Of a stretch of DNA of 32,339 nt, positions 16,280 to 24,560 are shown piece by piece (position 1 is the first letter of the stretch; every line of letters starts with the position of its first letter). The stretch lies in assembly GCA_900758375.1 (NCBI GenBank), contig CAAERJ010000038.1, positions 1 to 32,339 of the forward strand. The letters run 5' to 3'. The notes beneath the pieces were generated by a model. The model worked only from the letters and a program-made list of their open reading frames with translations. It was not told the origin of the DNA and did not search any database. This DNA comes from an uncultured Collinsella sp. (GTDB lineage Bacteria; Actinomycetota; Coriobacteriia; Coriobacteriales; Coriobacteriaceae). A program made the position numbers and the translations under genes.

Positions 16280-17302
16280 ATGGAGCAGGAGCGCACAGCG
16301 CAGCGTGCACGCGAAAAGGCTTCGGTACCGATGACGGCGGCGTCCGATTTTGTCGTGCCCGAGGGAACTGACGAGCTCAGCCGCAGCACCCGCCGTGCAT
16401 GGCGCGACCGCCTCAACGATGCGTCGTCGCGCAAGATGATTACGGGCGTTCTGGCCACGCTGGCGGGCGGTTCGTTTTGGGGTTTTTCGGGCACCAGCGC
16501 GAGCTTTCTGTTCGATACCTACCATGTCGATACGCTGTGGCTCATGAGCGTGCGCCAGATTCTTGCCGGCCTGCTCTTTATGGCCGTGGTGGTCACGCGC
16601 GATCGCGAGCGTCTGGTTAGGCTCTGGACCACGCCCGCCGACCGTAGGCAACTGCTGCTTTTTACCGCTTTTGGCCTGCTGTTCAACCAGTTCTGCTATC
16701 TTTCGGCCGTGCGTCTGACCAATGCCGGAACCGCGACGGTGCTCCAGTGCCTGCAGCTGGTCATCATCATGGGTTACGCCTGCGTGGTCGATCGCCGCAT
16801 GCCGCGCGCTCGCGAGACGATCGGCATTGGTCTGGCCCTCGGTGGCACCTTTTTAATCGCTACCGGCGGCGACCCGACCAGTTTGAGCATATCGCCGCTT
16901 GGTCTGGTCGCAGGCCTTATGTGTGCGGTTAGCGCAGCCTGTATGGCGGTGATTCCCGCCAAGATTCTGCCCGAATACGGCAGCCCCATCGTTACAGGCT
17001 CTGCCATGCTCACAGCGGGCGTGGTCTCGTGCGTCTTCGTGCAGCCGTGGGCTCATATGCCGGCGCTCGATGCTGCCGGTATCGAGGCGCTCGCGGTGTT
17101 TGTGGTCATTGGCTCGTTTTTTGCCTACATGCTGTATATGCAGGGCGTTAAGGACATCGGCTCGGTGCGTGCGAGCCTCATCGGAACCGTGGAGCCGGTC
17201 TCGGCGACCATCACCAGCGCCGTTATGCTGGGCACGGTATTTTTGCCGACCGACTTGATTGGCTTTGTCATGATCATCGTGATGATGTTTCTGACGGTAT
17301 AG
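16280..17302 (+). CDS. EamA/DMT-superfamily transporter
   Basis: The protein has 340 residues; ATG 16280 follows GGGGGAG at about 6 nt. A 50-residue hydrophilic start is followed by about ten membrane segments in two halves, the usual DMT layout. The first half has GGSFWGFSGTSASFLF and the second half the GxVRASLIGTVEPVSA signature before the last two helices. Members export or import small metabolites such as amino acids and their derivatives; the substrate cannot be read from sequence. It has its own promoter, so it is probably independent of the operon before it. Confidence 0.88.
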   Translation: MEQERTAQRAREKASVPMTAASDFVVPEGTDELSRSTRRAWRDRLNDASSRKMITGVLATLAGGSFWGFSGTSASFLFDTYHVDTLWLMSVRQILAGLLFMAVVVTRDRERLVRLWTTPADRRQLLLFTAFGLLFNQFCYLSAVRLTNAGTATVLQCLQLVIIMGYACVVDRRMPRARETIGIGLALGGTFLIATGGDPTSLSISPLGLVAGLMCAVSAACMAVIPAKILPEYGSPIVTGSAMLTAGVVSCVFVQPWAHMPALDAAGIEALAVFVVIGSFFAYMLYMQGVKDIGSVRASLIGTVEPVSATITSAVMLGTVFLPTDLIGFVMIIVMMFLTV

Positions 17303-17441
17303 CTCACGCCGCTGCCCAGACGGACACGGTGTTGCACCACAATTTCGTGAATTGGTGCCTGCATCTGGAGTTTAACTGACGATGTCAAATATGTCATAAA
17401 CTAATAGCGTTATTGACTTTTAGTATTGCGAGGACTCCTCT

Positions 17442-19799
17442 ATGGCTGGTAACCACTTTAAGAACGGCGACGGCGAGCGCCCTGCAGTTCCGCCGCGTTC
17501 AAATGGGACTGGAAACGCTGGCGTACCGAGTGGATCCAGCCAAAACGGTGCTGGCAACCGTACGTCTCCGGGCGAAACGGCGATGTTTGCCGCTCTGTAC
17601 GAACAGTCTCAAAAGGCAAAACAGGCTGGTCGCGTAGGCAGGCAGGCATTTCCGGGCGGGGCGGGCTCTGCGGCTTCGTCGGCCGGGGTCCGTCCGGCGC
17701 CAACGGGCGGTGCAAATGTCGCCGGCTCCACTGGCCCCGCTAACAACGCTCATCGCGCCCACAACGCCGGCCCCGTCAACTCTGCCAATCCCGCCAATAG
17801 TGCTTCTTCTGCTGGAGACGCAGGGCTTACGGGTAACCTAGGCACTATCTATACGGGCGCTTCCGAAACCGGCACGTTTGCCCGTCTCGATGACGACGGT
17901 GCCGAGTTTAAGGGCTCGGGCTCTAAAGAAGATTATTACGATTTTGGCTTGAACTACGGCGGTGATTCCTCGACGAGCCCGACCTCGAACGGCCTGGTTC
18001 GCCATCGCCATCGCAAGGGCGAGCGCAAGAAGCGTCGCGTTGCAGCCGTTGTCGCTGCCATCGTCGCGGTGGTTCTTGTCGCTTTTGGCGTGAGTGGCTT
18101 CATGCTGTTTAACTCGGCAAAAACCGTGAAGAGCCAGGCAAAGGAAACTGTCGAGATCGTCGGCGGCCTTAAGGACAAGGTCACGTCGGGCGATTTTACG
18201 ACCCTGCCCGATGATGCGAAAAAGATCGACGAGCTTTGCAGCAGCATGAAGAAGGAGACCTCGAGTCCGGTGTGGACGATGGCTTCGTTCATTCCGGTAT
18301 ACGGCGGCGATATTAACGCCGTCCGCACCATGGTCGACGCTCTGTCCGATGTTTCGAGCGGCGCGCTGGTCCCCATGGCCGATAATCTCGCTCAGGCAAC
18401 GCCCGGCAAGCTGTTCCAGGACGGGACAATCAACGTGTCCGCGCTGCAGGCGGTCGCCGATTCGCTCTCCGATAGCTCGAAGGCGTTCAAGAGCGCCAAC
18501 AAAAAGGTGCAGGGTATTGGCGATACGCATATCGCCCAGGTGACCGAGCTGGTCGATAAGGCAAAGGACGGCTTTGCCACCCTGAACGGTGTAGTCGACG
18601 CGGCAGAGAAGATCGCTCCCGTTCTGCCCCAGATGCTTGGCGCCAACGGCCAGACGCGCCATTATCTTGTGCTCGCGATGAGCAATGTCGAGATCCGCGC
18701 CTGCGGCGGTTTCCCCGGTTCTCGCGGCGTGATGTCAGTGACTGACGGTAAGCTCGAACTGGGCGATTTTGTCAAAGTCGACATGATGAAAGAGCCTTTG
18801 AGTCCGCTTCCCATCACCGATGAAGAGGCAAACTTGTTCACGACCGGATGGGGCCTGACCGGTTTCAACACGCTCGGATACACGATGGGCGACGTTACGA
18901 TGACGCCTGATTATCCGCGTGCGGCTCAGCTTGCCAGCGATATGCAGAAGGCCATTGTCGGAGATGACATCGACGGCGTATTTGCAGTCGATCCGGTATT
19001 TTTGCAGTATATGCTCGGCATTGTAGGTGGCACGCAGCTTCCCGACGGCACCGTCGTCGACGGAAGCAACGCTGCAAAGGTGCTGCTGCACGATATTTAT
19101 TGGAATTACCCGGTAGAGGAACAGGACGCCATTTTTGCGGCGGTTGCCGGATCGGCTTTTAACAAGATCGTGGACGAACTGGGCTCCAGCGATATTACTA
19201 AGATCGCTGCCGCCATCGAAAAGGGTGCTTCCGAGGGTCGCATCCTCATGTATTCGAGAAACGATGACGAGGAAAAGGCCGCGAAGGCTCTTGGAATATC
19301 GGGCGCCCTCCAAGCCGATGCGTCGGAGGCTCCGATCTTGGGCGTCTATGTGAACAACTACAGCTATTCAAAGATGGATTGGTTCCTTGATAAGCGAGTC
19401 ACCATCGATTCTTCGGTTGAAAATGCCGATGGCTCGACGACGTATCGAGTGACCACCACGCTCAAGAACACGATGACCCCCCAGGAGAAGGCCGAGATGC
19501 CTGGTTATTTCCAGGGCCATAACGGCATTAGCCAGGATATTGATGACGAGGTGCTGAGGCTCTATCTCTATGCTCCCGCGGGAGGCAGCATTTCGGACAT
19601 TAAGACTTCGGGCTCCGGTTCTATCGAGATGAACGAAGCGACGCACGATGGTCTGAAGGTTGCATGGGGCGGCGTCCACATGCTTCTTGGACAAGACGTA
19701 AAGGTCGAGTACACGGTTACGACTTCGAAGGACTCTGGGCACAAAGCGCTTAAGGTTCGCACCACGCCAACCGCTCAAACGTTTGAACAGGATAAGTAA
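17442..19799 (+). CDS. DUF4012 membrane protein
   Basis: The protein has 785 residues. ATG 17442 follows GAGGA at 7 nt. About 198 residues of low-complexity, Asn/Ala/Gly/Ser-rich sequence come first, then a basic block (RHRHRKGERKKRR) and one membrane segment (about 199-223), so the large C-terminal part is outside. That part contains the DUF4012 core, with LVLAMSNVEIRACGGFPGSRG and a long Asp/Gly-rich domain. The family is common in actinobacteria and other Gram-positives, near envelope and polysaccharide genes, with no known activity. Here it lies 3 bp before glmM, which makes the precursor of peptidoglycan, so a cell-wall link is suggested by context. The long cytoplasmic Asn/Ala-rich tail is unusual. 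Confidence 0.82.
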   Translation: MAGNHFKNGDGERPAVPPRSNGTGNAGVPSGSSQNGAGNRTSPGETAMFAALYEQSQKAKQAGRVGRQAFPGGAGSAASSAGVRPAPTGGANVAGSTGPANNAHRAHNAGPVNSANPANSASSAGDAGLTGNLGTIYTGASETGTFARLDDDGAEFKGSGSKEDYYDFGLNYGGDSSTSPTSNGLVRHRHRKGERKKRRVAAVVAAIVAVVLVAFGVSGFMLFNSAKTVKSQAKETVEIVGGLKDKVTSGDFTTLPDDAKKIDELCSSMKKETSSPVWTMASFIPVYGGDINAVRTMVDALSDVSSGALVPMADNLAQATPGKLFQDGTINVSALQAVADSLSDSSKAFKSANKKVQGIGDTHIAQVTELVDKAKDGFATLNGVVDAAEKIAPVLPQMLGANGQTRHYLVLAMSNVEIRACGGFPGSRGVMSVTDGKLELGDFVKVDMMKEPLSPLPITDEEANLFTTGWGLTGFNTLGYTMGDVTMTPDYPRAAQLASDMQKAIVGDDIDGVFAVDPVFLQYMLGIVGGTQLPDGTVVDGSNAAKVLLHDIYWNYPVEEQDAIFAAVAGSAFNKIVDELGSSDITKIAAAIEKGASEGRILMYSRNDDEEKAAKALGISGALQADASEAPILGVYVNNYSYSKMDWFLDKRVTIDSSVENADGSTTYRVTTTLKNTMTPQEKAEMPGYFQGHNGISQDIDDEVLRLYLYAPAGGSISDIKTSGSGSIEMNEATHDGLKVAWGGVHMLLGQDVKVEYTVTTSKDSGHKALKVRTTPTAQTFEQDK

Positions 19800-19802
19800 G
19801 AT

Positions 19803-21134
19803 ATGAAGTACTTTGGCACCGACGGCTTTCGCGGCGAGGCCAACGTTGGGCTGACGGTAGAGCACGCTTATAAAATCGGTCGCTTTGTGGGCTGGTATTA
19901 CGGCGCCAACCGCGGGGCTAAGGCGCGCGTGATCGTGGGCAAGGACACGCGTCGCTCGAGCTACATGTTCGAGGCGGCGCTGGTGAGCGGCTTGGTCGCG
20001 AGCGGCGCGGACGCCTACATGCTGCACGTGATCCCGACGCCGGGCGTGGCGCATCAGACCGTGGAGGGCTGCTTCGATTGCGGCATCATGATCAGCGCGA
20101 GCCACAACCCGTTTTGCGATAACGGCATTAAGCTCGTCAACAGCGACGGCTTTAAGATGGACGAGGACGTGCTGGAACTCATCGAGGACTACATCGATGG
20201 CAAGAGCGAGGTGCCGCTGGCCACGGGCAACCATATCGGTGCCACGGTGGACTACATGCAGGGCCGCAACCGTTACATCGCCTCGCTCATCGCAAGCGCG
20301 AATTTTTCGCTGCAGGGCGTCAAAATCGGCATCGACTGCGCCAACGGCTCGGCATCCTCGGTGGCCAAGCCGGTGTTCGACGCGCTGGGCGCCGATGTGC
20401 GCGTGATTAACGCCGCGCCCGATGGCTTTAACATCAACGTCGATTGCGGCTCCACGCATATGGAGCGCCTGCAGCGCCACGTGGTGGAGCAGGGCCTGGA
20501 CGTGGGCTTTGCCTACGACGGCGATGCCGACCGCTGCCTGGCCGTGGACGAGCGCGGCCGCGTGGTCGATGGCGACCAGATCCTGTACGTGTGCGGCGTG
20601 TACCTGAACAAGCACGGTCGCCTTTCGGGCGGTACCGTGGTGCCGACAATCGCCAGCAACTTTGGCCTGATCAAGTCGCTGGAGCTTGCCGGTCTGAGCG
20701 CCGTGACCAGCGGCGTGGGCGACCGTCACGTGTATGCAAAGATGCGCGAGGGCGGCTACAGCCTGGGTGGAGAGCAGACGGGCCACACGATCTTTGGCGA
20801 TATCGAGCGCACGGGCGACGGCATTATGACCTCGCTGCGTGTGATGGAAGTGATTCGTGCCGAGCGCGAGACGCTCTCGCAGCTCACGGCTCCGTGCAAA
20901 CTGCTGCCGCAGGCGCAGGTTGCCGTGCGCGTGGCGGATAAAGACGCCGCGCTGGGCAACATGGGCGTGCAGGCCGCCATCGCCGAGGCCGAGGCATCGC
21001 TGGCGGGCGAGGGCCGCGTACTGGTGCGCAAGAGTGGAACCGAGTCGGTGATTCGCGTTTTGGCCGAAGCCCCCGACCAAGCCGCCGCCGACGCCGCCAT
21101 GAAGCGCATCGCCGCGGCGCTGGAAGCTCTATAG
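19803..21134 (+). CDS. glmM: Phosphoglucosamine mutase
   Basis: GlmM turns glucosamine-6-phosphate into glucosamine-1-phosphate for UDP-GlcNAc synthesis. The protein has 443 residues, the usual length. The start FGTDGFRG is typical. The catalytic loop is SASHNP (98-103) with phosphoserine S100, the metal loop is DGDADR (239-244), and the sugar-phosphate loop is RKSGTES (409-415). It begins 3 bp after the DUF4012 stop without a strong ribosome site, so it is probably translated with that gene. Its stop codon overlaps a perfect hairpin. Confidence 0.96.
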   Translation: MKYFGTDGFRGEANVGLTVEHAYKIGRFVGWYYGANRGAKARVIVGKDTRRSSYMFEAALVSGLVASGADAYMLHVIPTPGVAHQTVEGCFDCGIMISASHNPFCDNGIKLVNSDGFKMDEDVLELIEDYIDGKSEVPLATGNHIGATVDYMQGRNRYIASLIASANFSLQGVKIGIDCANGSASSVAKPVFDALGADVRVINAAPDGFNINVDCGSTHMERLQRHVVEQGLDVGFAYDGDADRCLAVDERGRVVDGDQILYVCGVYLNKHGRLSGGTVVPTIASNFGLIKSLELAGLSAVTSGVGDRHVYAKMREGGYSLGGEQTGHTIFGDIERTGDGIMTSLRVMEVIRAERETLSQLTAPCKLLPQAQVAVRVADKDAALGNMGVQAAIAEAEASLAGEGRVLVRKSGTESVIRVLAEAPDQAAADAAMKRIAAALEAL

Positions 21135-21161
21135 TTACGCGGTTTTACCAAACCGCGTAAC
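21134..21161. repeat. Perfect 12-bp hairpin overlapping the glmM stop
   Basis: GTTACGCGGTTT pairs with AAACCGCGTAAC around the loop TACC; the first base is the last base of the glmM stop codon. No T-run follows, so it is more likely an mRNA-end stabiliser than a terminator. Confidence 0.75.
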
Positions 21162-21174
21162 GGCTCGACGCTGC

Positions 21175-21273
21175 AAACGGCCCTAAGCGGCAATCTGACG
21201 TTCAATTTCAAGGGCGCGACCAGAAGGTCAGCGCCCTTTCATTTCACGTCACCTTGCTCGCTTAGGGCCGTTT
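21175..21273 (+). terminator. Nested hairpins ending the glmM transcript, possibly bidirectional
   Basis: An outer perfect 15-bp pair (AAACGGCCCTAAGCG at 21175-21189 with its complement at 21259-21273) encloses an inner stem AAGGGCGCGACC-AGAA-GGTC(A)GCGCCCTT (21210-21238, one bulged A) followed by CTTTCATTT. The plus-strand T-rich tail fits termination of glmM. It also stands downstream of the minus-strand carboxypeptidase gene. Confidence 0.65.
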
Positions 21274-21339
21274 TCGCTGACATTGCCAAGACATCGGCGT
21301 CAACATGGTTGGCGTTGGCGATGGTGTGCTGGTCAATCC

Positions 21340-22914
21340 TTACAGCTCGTAGAGCGTGGTGAACTTGTCCTGCAGGTAGCTGCAGTAGTAGCGGGCATCG
21401 AACGCCATGCCGCATGCGCCTTTGATGAGCTCCGGCGCGTCCTTGGCGCGGCCCCACTGCCAAATGTGCTCGCCCAGCCAGGCGCGAACGGGCGCCAAAT
21501 CGCCGCTCGCACAGGCGCCATTGAGGTCGACGCCGTCGCGGCACATGGCCGGCACAAACATGGCGTCGTAGGCGCTGCCCAGCGCATAGGTGGGGAAGTA
21601 GCCAAACGAGCCACCGCTCCAGTGCGTATCCTGCAGGCAGCCGTGCGTGTCGTCGGGAACGGGAATGCCCAGGTACTCGTTCATAAAGCGATTCCAAAGC
21701 GCGGGGATGTCCTTGGCCGTGGCCTCACCGGCAAACAGCATACGCTCGATCTCGTAGCGCACCATAACGTGCAGCGGATAGGTGAGCTCGTCCGCCTCGG
21801 TGCGGATCAACGACGGCTGCGCGATGTTCACGGCGCGGTAGAGCGCGTCCTCGTCCACGTTGCCGTAGACCTCGGGCGCGTGGCGGCGCAGCACCTCGAG
21901 CAGCGGTCCCATAAAGGCGCGGCTGCGACCCACGGTGTTCTCAAAGAAGCGGCTCTGGCTCTCGTGGATGCCCATGGAGGTGCCGCCCTCCAGGCAGGTG
22001 CGCGCATAGGCGGGGTTCACGCCCAGCTCATACATGGTGTGACCGGCCTCGTGGATGATGCTGTAGACGTTGGAGATGCAGTCGTCCTCATAGATGTGCG
22101 TCGCGATGCGCGCGTCACCCACGGCAAAGCCCTCGCTAAACGGGTGTTCGGTAAAGGCAAGCGTGGTGTCGTTCAGGTCCAGGCCGACGAGCTTCATAAG
22201 ATCGAAGCTCATGGCACGCTGGGCAGCCTCGGGCACGCGGGCGTGCAAAAAGTCGGCAGCGGGCTGCTGGCCGCGCTCGCCGATGGCGTGCACGAGCGGC
22301 ACGACCGTAGCCTTGACCTCATCGCAAAACGCATCGAAGCTCTTGGCGGAAAGGCCGCGCTCGTACTGGTCAAGCCAAACATCGTATGGGTCGCGCTTGG
22401 GGTCCATGAGCTCGGCCTGATGCTTAAGCTGGCCGACGATTCTATCCACATAGGGCTCAAAGCTCGCCCAGTCATTGGCCGTCTTGGCCTTGTGCCACAC
22501 GGCGTCGGCCTCGCAGGTGAGCCTGGTCCAGGCCTCGGCCTCCTCGGTGGGAATGACGCTCGCTTCGCGCTGGTCGCGGCCGAGTACGCGGATCTCGTCG
22601 AGCAGCTGCGGGTCGTCGATCTTGCCGCCGGCGACGGTTTCGCGTGCCAGCGAGCGCACAAGTTCGACAGACTTTTCGCTGGTCAGGAGCTTATGATGCT
22701 CGCCGGCAAGGGTGCCCATGGCATCGGCGCGGGCCGCGGCGCCGTTGGCGGGGGCAATGGTCGCGCCATCAAACTCGGCAATCTTGAGCAGGTACTCGCG
22801 GGTCCACAGCTTGCCCTCGAGCTTGCGGAGCTTCTTGACGGCCTTATCGACCTTCATGCCTTTGGGCGTCTTGCCCGCTGCGGGCTCGGCCTTCTTATCG
22901 TGCTTCTTTCCCAT
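21340..22914 (-). CDS. Metallo-carboxypeptidase, family M32 (Taq type)
   Basis: The protein has 524 residues, normal for M32. The start ATG 22914-22912 follows AAGGAT; an in-frame upstream ATG (22959) lacks such a site. The active site has HEAGH (288-292), the zinc-binding HExxH, and the third ligand E318 within GIHESQSR, as in the thermophilic carboxypeptidase Taq. It releases C-terminal residues from peptides in the cytoplasm. A Lys-rich N-terminal extension (about 1-30) precedes the M32 fold. It faces glmM convergently and diverges from pheST. Confidence 0.95.
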   Translation of the reverse strand: MGKKHDKKAEPAAGKTPKGMKVDKAVKKLRKLEGKLWTREYLLKIAEFDGATIAPANGAAARADAMGTLAGEHHKLLTSEKSVELVRSLARETVAGGKIDDPQLLDEIRVLGRDQREASVIPTEEAEAWTRLTCEADAVWHKAKTANDWASFEPYVDRIVGQLKHQAELMDPKRDPYDVWLDQYERGLSAKSFDAFCDEVKATVVPLVHAIGERGQQPAADFLHARVPEAAQRAMSFDLMKLVGLDLNDTTLAFTEHPFSEGFAVGDARIATHIYEDDCISNVYSIIHEAGHTMYELGVNPAYARTCLEGGTSMGIHESQSRFFENTVGRSRAFMGPLLEVLRRHAPEVYGNVDEDALYRAVNIAQPSLIRTEADELTYPLHVMVRYEIERMLFAGEATAKDIPALWNRFMNEYLGIPVPDDTHGCLQDTHWSGGSFGYFPTYALGSAYDAMFVPAMCRDGVDLNGACASGDLAPVRAWLGEHIWQWGRAKDAPELIKGACGMAFDARYYCSYLQDKFTTLYEL

Positions 22915-23032
22915 ACCATATCCTTGATCTCGCGAGCCGAGCGCCACGGATGGGCGCACGGCCAGTTTGCACAGCTACCTGCCTTGTACCCAGCACGAAC
23001 AAAACGGAACGCGGCGATACGCTCACACAATG

Positions 23033-23041
23033 TGGTATCCT
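23033..23041 (+). promoter_or_regulatory. Extended -10 promoter of the pheST T-box leader
   Basis: TGGTATCCT precedes the leader by about 7 nt; there is no good -35. Confidence 0.5.
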
Positions 23042-23048
23042 GTAGCCC

Positions 23049-23334
23049 AATGCGTTGACGGAGAGGGTTTTGCCCGCCGCGTCGCCGGCAAGAGAGGGAA
23101 GGTCATGGGCTGCAAGCCTTCCTGCGGTGACAAGGGCCAAGCGTTCACTCCCGAGCAGCGACCTCAACGGGCGCGCGGCCAGCGGCGGCGATGTCCCCAG
23201 TAGGGAAGCCGTGAGCCTCGCGACAAGGGGCAAAGAGTGGGCGCGGCGGGCCAGACATCCGTCGGGTCAAACAAGGTGGTACCGCGGAATTCAACCGTCC
23301 TTGGGCAATGCACATGCCCGAGGACGGTTTTTTT
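23049..23334 (+). ncRNA. T-box riboswitch of pheST, probably Phe-specific
   Basis: The hallmark T-box AAGGTGGTACCGCGG is at 23273-23287, and its AAGG can pair with CCTT (23299-23302) to form the antiterminator in place of the terminator. The upstream Stem I can be traced: GACGGAGAG at the base, GTCGCC (23081-23086) pairing with GGTGAC (23126-23131), and an apical GGAAGG/CCTTCC hairpin. A TTC followed by A at 23144-23146 lies in the right place for the specifier codon, which fits Phe. The boundaries of the leader are approximate. Uncharged tRNA-Phe would favour transcription of the synthetase genes. Confidence 0.88.
23293..23334 (+). terminator. T-box intrinsic terminator
   Basis: AACCGTCC pairs with GGACGGTT through TTGGGCA/TGCCCGA, followed by a run of seven T. 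It is the alternative fold to the antiterminator. Confidence 0.92.
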
Positions 23335-23420
23335 GTTACCGAACCGGGCCGCGTTTTCGCAATGTCAGACGGCGGCAGCCGCCTCGGCAAGCGGGGAGCG
23401 CGAGAGACGAAAGGGAAGAC

Positions 23421-24497
23421 ATGAGTCTGATTGATGATCTGGTCAAACTCGAGGAAGAGGCCAAGGAGCTCGTCGCAAGCGCCGACGACGCCGCCAAGCT
23501 CGAGGCCGCGCGCGTTGAGCTGCTCGGCCGCAAAGGCCGCATCACCGGCCTGATGCGCATGATGGGCAAGCTCGCCCCCGAGGATCGTCCTGTGATGGGC
23601 AAGCGCGCCAACGAGATGCGCCAGCTGATCGAGGGCATGCTCGACGAGCGCACCACCGAGATGAAGGCCGCCGCCCTCAAGCACGCACTCGAGCACGAGG
23701 CCGTCGACATCACGCTGCCGGGTATCCGTCCGCAGATCGGTCACCAGCACCTGATCAAGCAGATCATCGAGGAGGCCGAGGACATCTTCTGCGGCATCGG
23801 CTACACCGTCGAGTCCGGCCCCATGGTCGACACCTCCTACTACAACTTCACCGCGCTCAATGCCCCCATGGATCATCCGAGCCGCTCGGCTCGCGATACC
23901 TTCTACGTGGTCGACAACAACCCCGGCAGCGTCGCGCACCCCGAGGCTCACGCCCACGGCGAGTCCGACGTACTGCTGCGCACCCAGACTTCGGGCGTGC
24001 AGATCCACACCATGGAGTCGCAGAAGCCGCCCATCTACATGATCTGCCCGGGCACCGTCTATCGTCCCGACACGGCCGACGCCTGCCACCTGCCGCAGTT
24101 CAACCAGATCGAGGGCCTGGTCGTCGACGAGGGCATCACCTTTGGCGATCTTAAGGGCACGCTCGACTACTTTGTTAAGTGCATGTTTGGCGAGGACCGC
24201 AAGACGCGCTATCGCCCGCACTTCTTCCCCTTCACCGAGCCTTCCTGCGAGGTGGACGTGAGCTGCCACGTCTGCGGCGGCAAGGGCTGCAACTTCTGCA
24301 AGCACAGCGGCTGGATCGAGATCTTGGGCTGCGGCATGGTCGACCCCAACGTCCTGATCAACTGCGGCATCGACCCCGAGAAGTACACCGGCTTCGCCTT
24401 TGGCATTGGCGCCGAGCGCGTCGCGGCCCTGCGCTACGACCTGCCCGACCTGCGCACGTTGATGACTGGTGACATGAGGTTCTTGAACCAGTTCTAG
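23421..24497 (+). CDS. pheS: Phenylalanyl-tRNA synthetase alpha chain
   Basis: The protein has 358 residues from ATG 23421, with AAGGGAAG just upstream; the longer open frame before it covers the T-box leader and is not coding. The N-terminal 85 or so residues form the tRNA-binding coiled coil. The class II core follows, with GTVYRPDTADACHLPQFNQ (motif 2) and FGIGAERVA (motif 3, about 327-335). The CHVCGGKGCNFC segment carries four cysteines, found in many bacterial PheS proteins. It charges tRNA-Phe as an alpha2-beta2 enzyme with pheT, which begins 63 bp later. Confidence 0.97.
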   Translation: MSLIDDLVKLEEEAKELVASADDAAKLEAARVELLGRKGRITGLMRMMGKLAPEDRPVMGKRANEMRQLIEGMLDERTTEMKAAALKHALEHEAVDITLPGIRPQIGHQHLIKQIIEEAEDIFCGIGYTVESGPMVDTSYYNFTALNAPMDHPSRSARDTFYVVDNNPGSVAHPEAHAHGESDVLLRTQTSGVQIHTMESQKPPIYMICPGTVYRPDTADACHLPQFNQIEGLVVDEGITFGDLKGTLDYFVKCMFGEDRKTRYRPHFFPFTEPSCEVDVSCHVCGGKGCNFCKHSGWIEILGCGMVDPNVLINCGIDPEKYTGFAFGIGAERVAALRYDLPDLRTLMTGDMRFLNQF

Positions 24498-24560
24498 AAC
24501 GCTTTCTTCTTAGTTGCAGTTTCCGGCTCAAAGCCGCATTTATGAAAGGAGACCAGTTAG

